Below are positions 5,957-7,474 of a DNA stretch of 7,474 nt, in pieces. Origin of the DNA: Methanobacteriota archaeon. GTDB taxonomy: Archaea; Thermoplasmatota; Thermoplasmata; RBG-16-68-12. A program made the translations under genes and the position numbers. The number at the start of each line of letters is the position of its first letter. Positions within the stretch are counted from its first letter, which is position 1. The stretch is taken from NCBI GenBank assembly GCA_005879015.1, contig VBMC01000044.1, forward strand, positions 1 through 7,474, written 5' to 3'. A model generated the notes under the pieces. That model had not been told where the DNA came from. It searched no databases and saw only the letters and a program-made list of their open reading frames with translations.

Positions 5957-5988
5957 GTCTCGGCCCTGCGGCCCGATTTGGGCCGGAC
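5957..5988. repeat. Inverted repeat in the GNAT/deacetylase divergent gap
   Basis: CGGCCC (5969-5974) and GGGCCG (5980-5985) form a perfect 6-bp stem with loop GATTT. A second CGGCCC at 5961-5966 gives an alternative, longer pairing: GTCTCGGCCC (5957-5966) against GGGCCGGAC (5980-5988), with one bulged T. It ends 29 bases before the deacetylase ATG and could be an operator or an mRNA hairpin. In GC-rich DNA a stem of this size can arise by chance. Confidence 0.4.
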
Positions 5989-6017
5989 GATGCCTTGAAA
6001 TCGATTCCGCCCTTCCC

Positions 6018-7031
6018 ATGGTCGTGATCGTGTACGATCCGCGGTTCCTCGACCATGTTCCATCGCCCCTCCATGTGGAGAGGCCGGACCGTCTTCGCTC
6101 CATCGTCGAGCGCTTGGAGCGGGAAGGGCTTTTTCATGGGGTCGAAGCGCCTCCGACCGCGACGATCGCCGACCTCCGGCGCGTCCATCGAGAATCGTAC
6201 GTCGAACTGGTGCGGAATCTCGGGGAGGGCTTCTTGGATCCGGAGACCGCGGTCCATCGGGGCACGTTCGACATCGCCGGGCTCGCAGCGGGTGGCGTCC
6301 TCCTCGCGACTCGGTCCGCGGTCCGAGACGGCCATCCGAGCATCGCCTTGGTCCGGCCGCCCGGTCACCATGCAGGCCCGGACTATGGCGGCGGGTTCTG
6401 CTATCTGAACAACGTCGCGATCGCCGCCGCGGAACAAGTCGCCGCGGGTCGTCGCGTCGCCATCTTGGACTACGACGCCCACCACGGAAACGGGACGCGG
6501 GACATCTTCGCGGAGAATCCCGCGGTCCTCTACGTGTCCACGCACGAGTACGGGATCTATCCGGGGACGGGTCCCGCGGAAGATACCGGCACGGGCGAGG
6601 GACGTGGTTTCACGGTGAACATCCCGTTCACGGCCGGGTGCGGCGACGCGTCATATGTGGCGGCGCTGGACTCGGTCATCGAGCCGATCCTAGGGCAGTT
6701 TCGTCCGGATGTCGTCCTCGTGAGCTTGGGAATCGATGCCCACTACCGCGACCCGCTCACCTCCCTCACGCTCTCTTCTCCCGGGTATGTGGACCTCGTC
6801 GAGCGGAGCGCGGCCTTCGCCGGCCGTCTCTGCGCGAGCCGGTTTACGATCGCCTTGGAAGGCGGATACCACCTCGAGGCGCTCAGCGAGGTGATTGCCG
6901 GGGTGGTGGGCGGGATCGAAGGCCGCTCGATCCCCGTCGCGCTGACCGACGTCCTCGACGACAAGGGTCGCGGTCGAGAAGCGATCGAGGCGACGAAGCG
7001 GGCTCAACGCGATTTCTGGAACCTACGCTGA
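6018..7031 (+). CDS. Zinc-dependent deacetylase, HDAC/AcuC/acetylpolyamine amidohydrolase family
   Basis: An arginase-fold amidohydrolase that removes acetyl groups from lysine side chains or acetylated polyamines, 337 residues, family-typical. Conserved elements in order: HVERPDRLRSI (19-29), catalytic histidines in RPPGHHAG (H117, H118), GGFCYLNNVAIAA (125-137), and LDYDAHHGNGT (150-160) with D151 and zinc ligands D153 and H155. Then come YPGTG (181-185), SLGIDAHYRDPL (236-247) with zinc ligand D240, and EGGYH (281-285) with the transition-state tyrosine Y284. The active site therefore looks complete. The ATG at 6018 is chosen because MVVIVYDPRF is the normal first strand; an in-frame extension to 5907 would cover the GNAT promoter. 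If the host lacks histones, likely substrates are acyl-CoA synthetases, chromatin proteins such as Alba, or polyamines. The gene overlaps the convergent CBS gene by 9 bases. Confidence 0.93.
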   Translation: MVVIVYDPRFLDHVPSPLHVERPDRLRSIVERLEREGLFHGVEAPPTATIADLRRVHRESYVELVRNLGEGFLDPETAVHRGTFDIAGLAAGGVLLATRSAVRDGHPSIALVRPPGHHAGPDYGGGFCYLNNVAIAAAEQVAAGRRVAILDYDAHHGNGTRDIFAENPAVLYVSTHEYGIYPGTGPAEDTGTGEGRGFTVNIPFTAGCGDASYVAALDSVIEPILGQFRPDVVLVSLGIDAHYRDPLTSLTLSSPGYVDLVERSAAFAGRLCASRFTIALEGGYHLEALSEVIAGVVGGIEGRSIPVALTDVLDDKGRGREAIEATKRAQRDFWNLR

Positions 7032-7474
7032 GTGAGGGCGCTTGCGTTCCGTCATCCGGCGCTCCTTCTCCTTCAGGATCCGTTTGTGCAGGACCTCGAG
7101 GAGGCCCTTCAATGCGGCGTGGAGGTCCCAGTCGAAGTGGTGGGCGTGGTACACGCGGTGCGCGGTCGTGAACCGCGCCCGGAGCGAGTACTTGAACCGG
7201 TCCCCTTCGGGACTGTACTTCTGGAAATGGATCGCGAACGTCCTCGGCTCGACGAGTTCCGCGATCCGGCGCATCTCCTTCTGGATGACCGCATAGATCT
7301 CGTCGTATGCCTCGGGCGGTTCGTCCTCGAGGCCGCTGATCTCGACGAACAGCTGCTCCCGTTCGCGGAGGCCCGCGAGGAACTGCATCAGGTCCTGGGT
7401 CGTGATGATGCCGACCGGCTCGTCCTTCTCCGTCACGACGACCGAGGAGATGTGGTTCTTCGCCATCAGTTCCG
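7023..7474 (-). CDS. CBS domain protein with C-terminal HPF-like (S30AE) domain, 5' truncated
   Basis: The frame is open to the window edge, adding at least Glu-Leu before the methionine codon at 7466-7464. That methionine is internal, since ELMAKNHISSVVV is the middle of a CBS motif. CBS domains bind adenine nucleotides; the visible part is one half-motif ending VGIITTQDLMQFL. After a linker, about 105 residues from REREQLFVEISG resemble the hibernation-promoting factor/S30AE fold: strand, long helix (EIYAVIQKEMRRIAE), strands around TFAIHFQKYS, FKYSLRARFT and RVYHAHHFDW, and a basic helix LHKRILKEKERR. This assignment rests on pattern and predicted secondary structure, without a search. CBS-containing ribosome dimerisation/hibernation factors are known in archaea, so binding to the 30S subunit is plausible. 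AcuB-like CBS proteins carry an ACT domain instead, which fits this strand order less well. Confidence 0.8.
   Translation of the reverse strand, partial: ELMAKNHISSVVVTEKDEPVGIITTQDLMQFLAGLREREQLFVEISGLEDEPPEAYDEIYAVIQKEMRRIAELVEPRTFAIHFQKYSPEGDRFKYSLRARFTTAHRVYHAHHFDWDLHAALKGLLEVLHKRILKEKERRMTERKRPHSA

Noticed and set aside
5907..6017. Extension of the deacetylase start to 5907
   Set aside because: Family proteins begin at VYDPRF-type sequence; the extension occupies the inverted repeat and the likely GNAT promoter.
5814..6545. 243-residue minus-strand frame over the deacetylase 5' half
   Set aside because: It is antisense to a gene with a complete HDAC active site and also crosses the divergent promoter gap; no recognisable domain.
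1..7474. Mobile elements, CRISPR arrays, tRNA/rRNA genes, toxin-antitoxin or defence genes
   Set aside because: No transposase or integrase motifs, spaced direct repeats, cloverleaf-like segments or defence domains were found on either strand by eye.

Overview
The window looks archaeal. It encodes ribosomal protein S17e and the RNase P protein Rpp21/Rnp4, both of which are archaeal/eukaryotic and absent from bacteria, and two divergent genes share a BRE/TATA-type promoter motif (GAACCTTTA[T/A]CTA). DNA is GC-rich with GC-rich third codon positions. Together with the flavour of the ABC exporter genes this suggests an uncultivated high-GC euryarchaeon, possibly Thermoplasmatota; the phylum is a guess, the domain is not. 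No mobile element, CRISPR array, tRNA or rRNA was seen. No stretch over 300 bases lacks a gene.

Layout. (1) 1-423 (+): 3' part of an enoyl-CoA hydratase. (2) 424-588 (-): a 54-residue small acidic protein of unknown function, abutting the hydratase stop to stop. (3) 796-3815 (+): rps17e (TTG start) followed by an ABC-2 type exporter of one ATPase and two different permeases. The exporter genes are joined by 4-base start/stop overlaps, and no promoter is visible between rps17e and the ATPase, so a single transcript is plausible. (4) 3809-4159 (-): rnp4, probably leaderless, overlapping the last permease tail to tail. (5) 4246-5343 (+): an M24 Xaa-Pro peptidase with complete metal ligands. (6) 5347-5895 (-): a RimJ/RimL-like GNAT acetyltransferase. 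(7) 6018-7031 (+): a zinc deacetylase of the HDAC/AcuC/acetylpolyamine amidohydrolase family. (8) 7023-7474 (-): a 5'-truncated protein with a CBS segment followed by a domain resembling the ribosome hibernation factor HPF.

Genes alternate in direction, and all four convergent junctions are extremely tight (gaps of 0 and 3 bases, overlaps of 7 and 9 bases), leaving no room for separate terminators. The three divergent gaps (207, 86 and 122 bases) hold the promoters.

Best leads: the 54-residue small protein; an exporter ATPase that seems to lack about 25-30 residues of its helical subdomain yet keeps its nucleotide-binding motifs apart from a Q-loop glutamine; a GNAT / HDAC-like deacetylase / CBS-protein neighbourhood recalling Bacillus acuABC; and a CBS-HPF fusion that could tie ribosome hibernation to nucleotide sensing. 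No wholly new defence or mobile system is visible.
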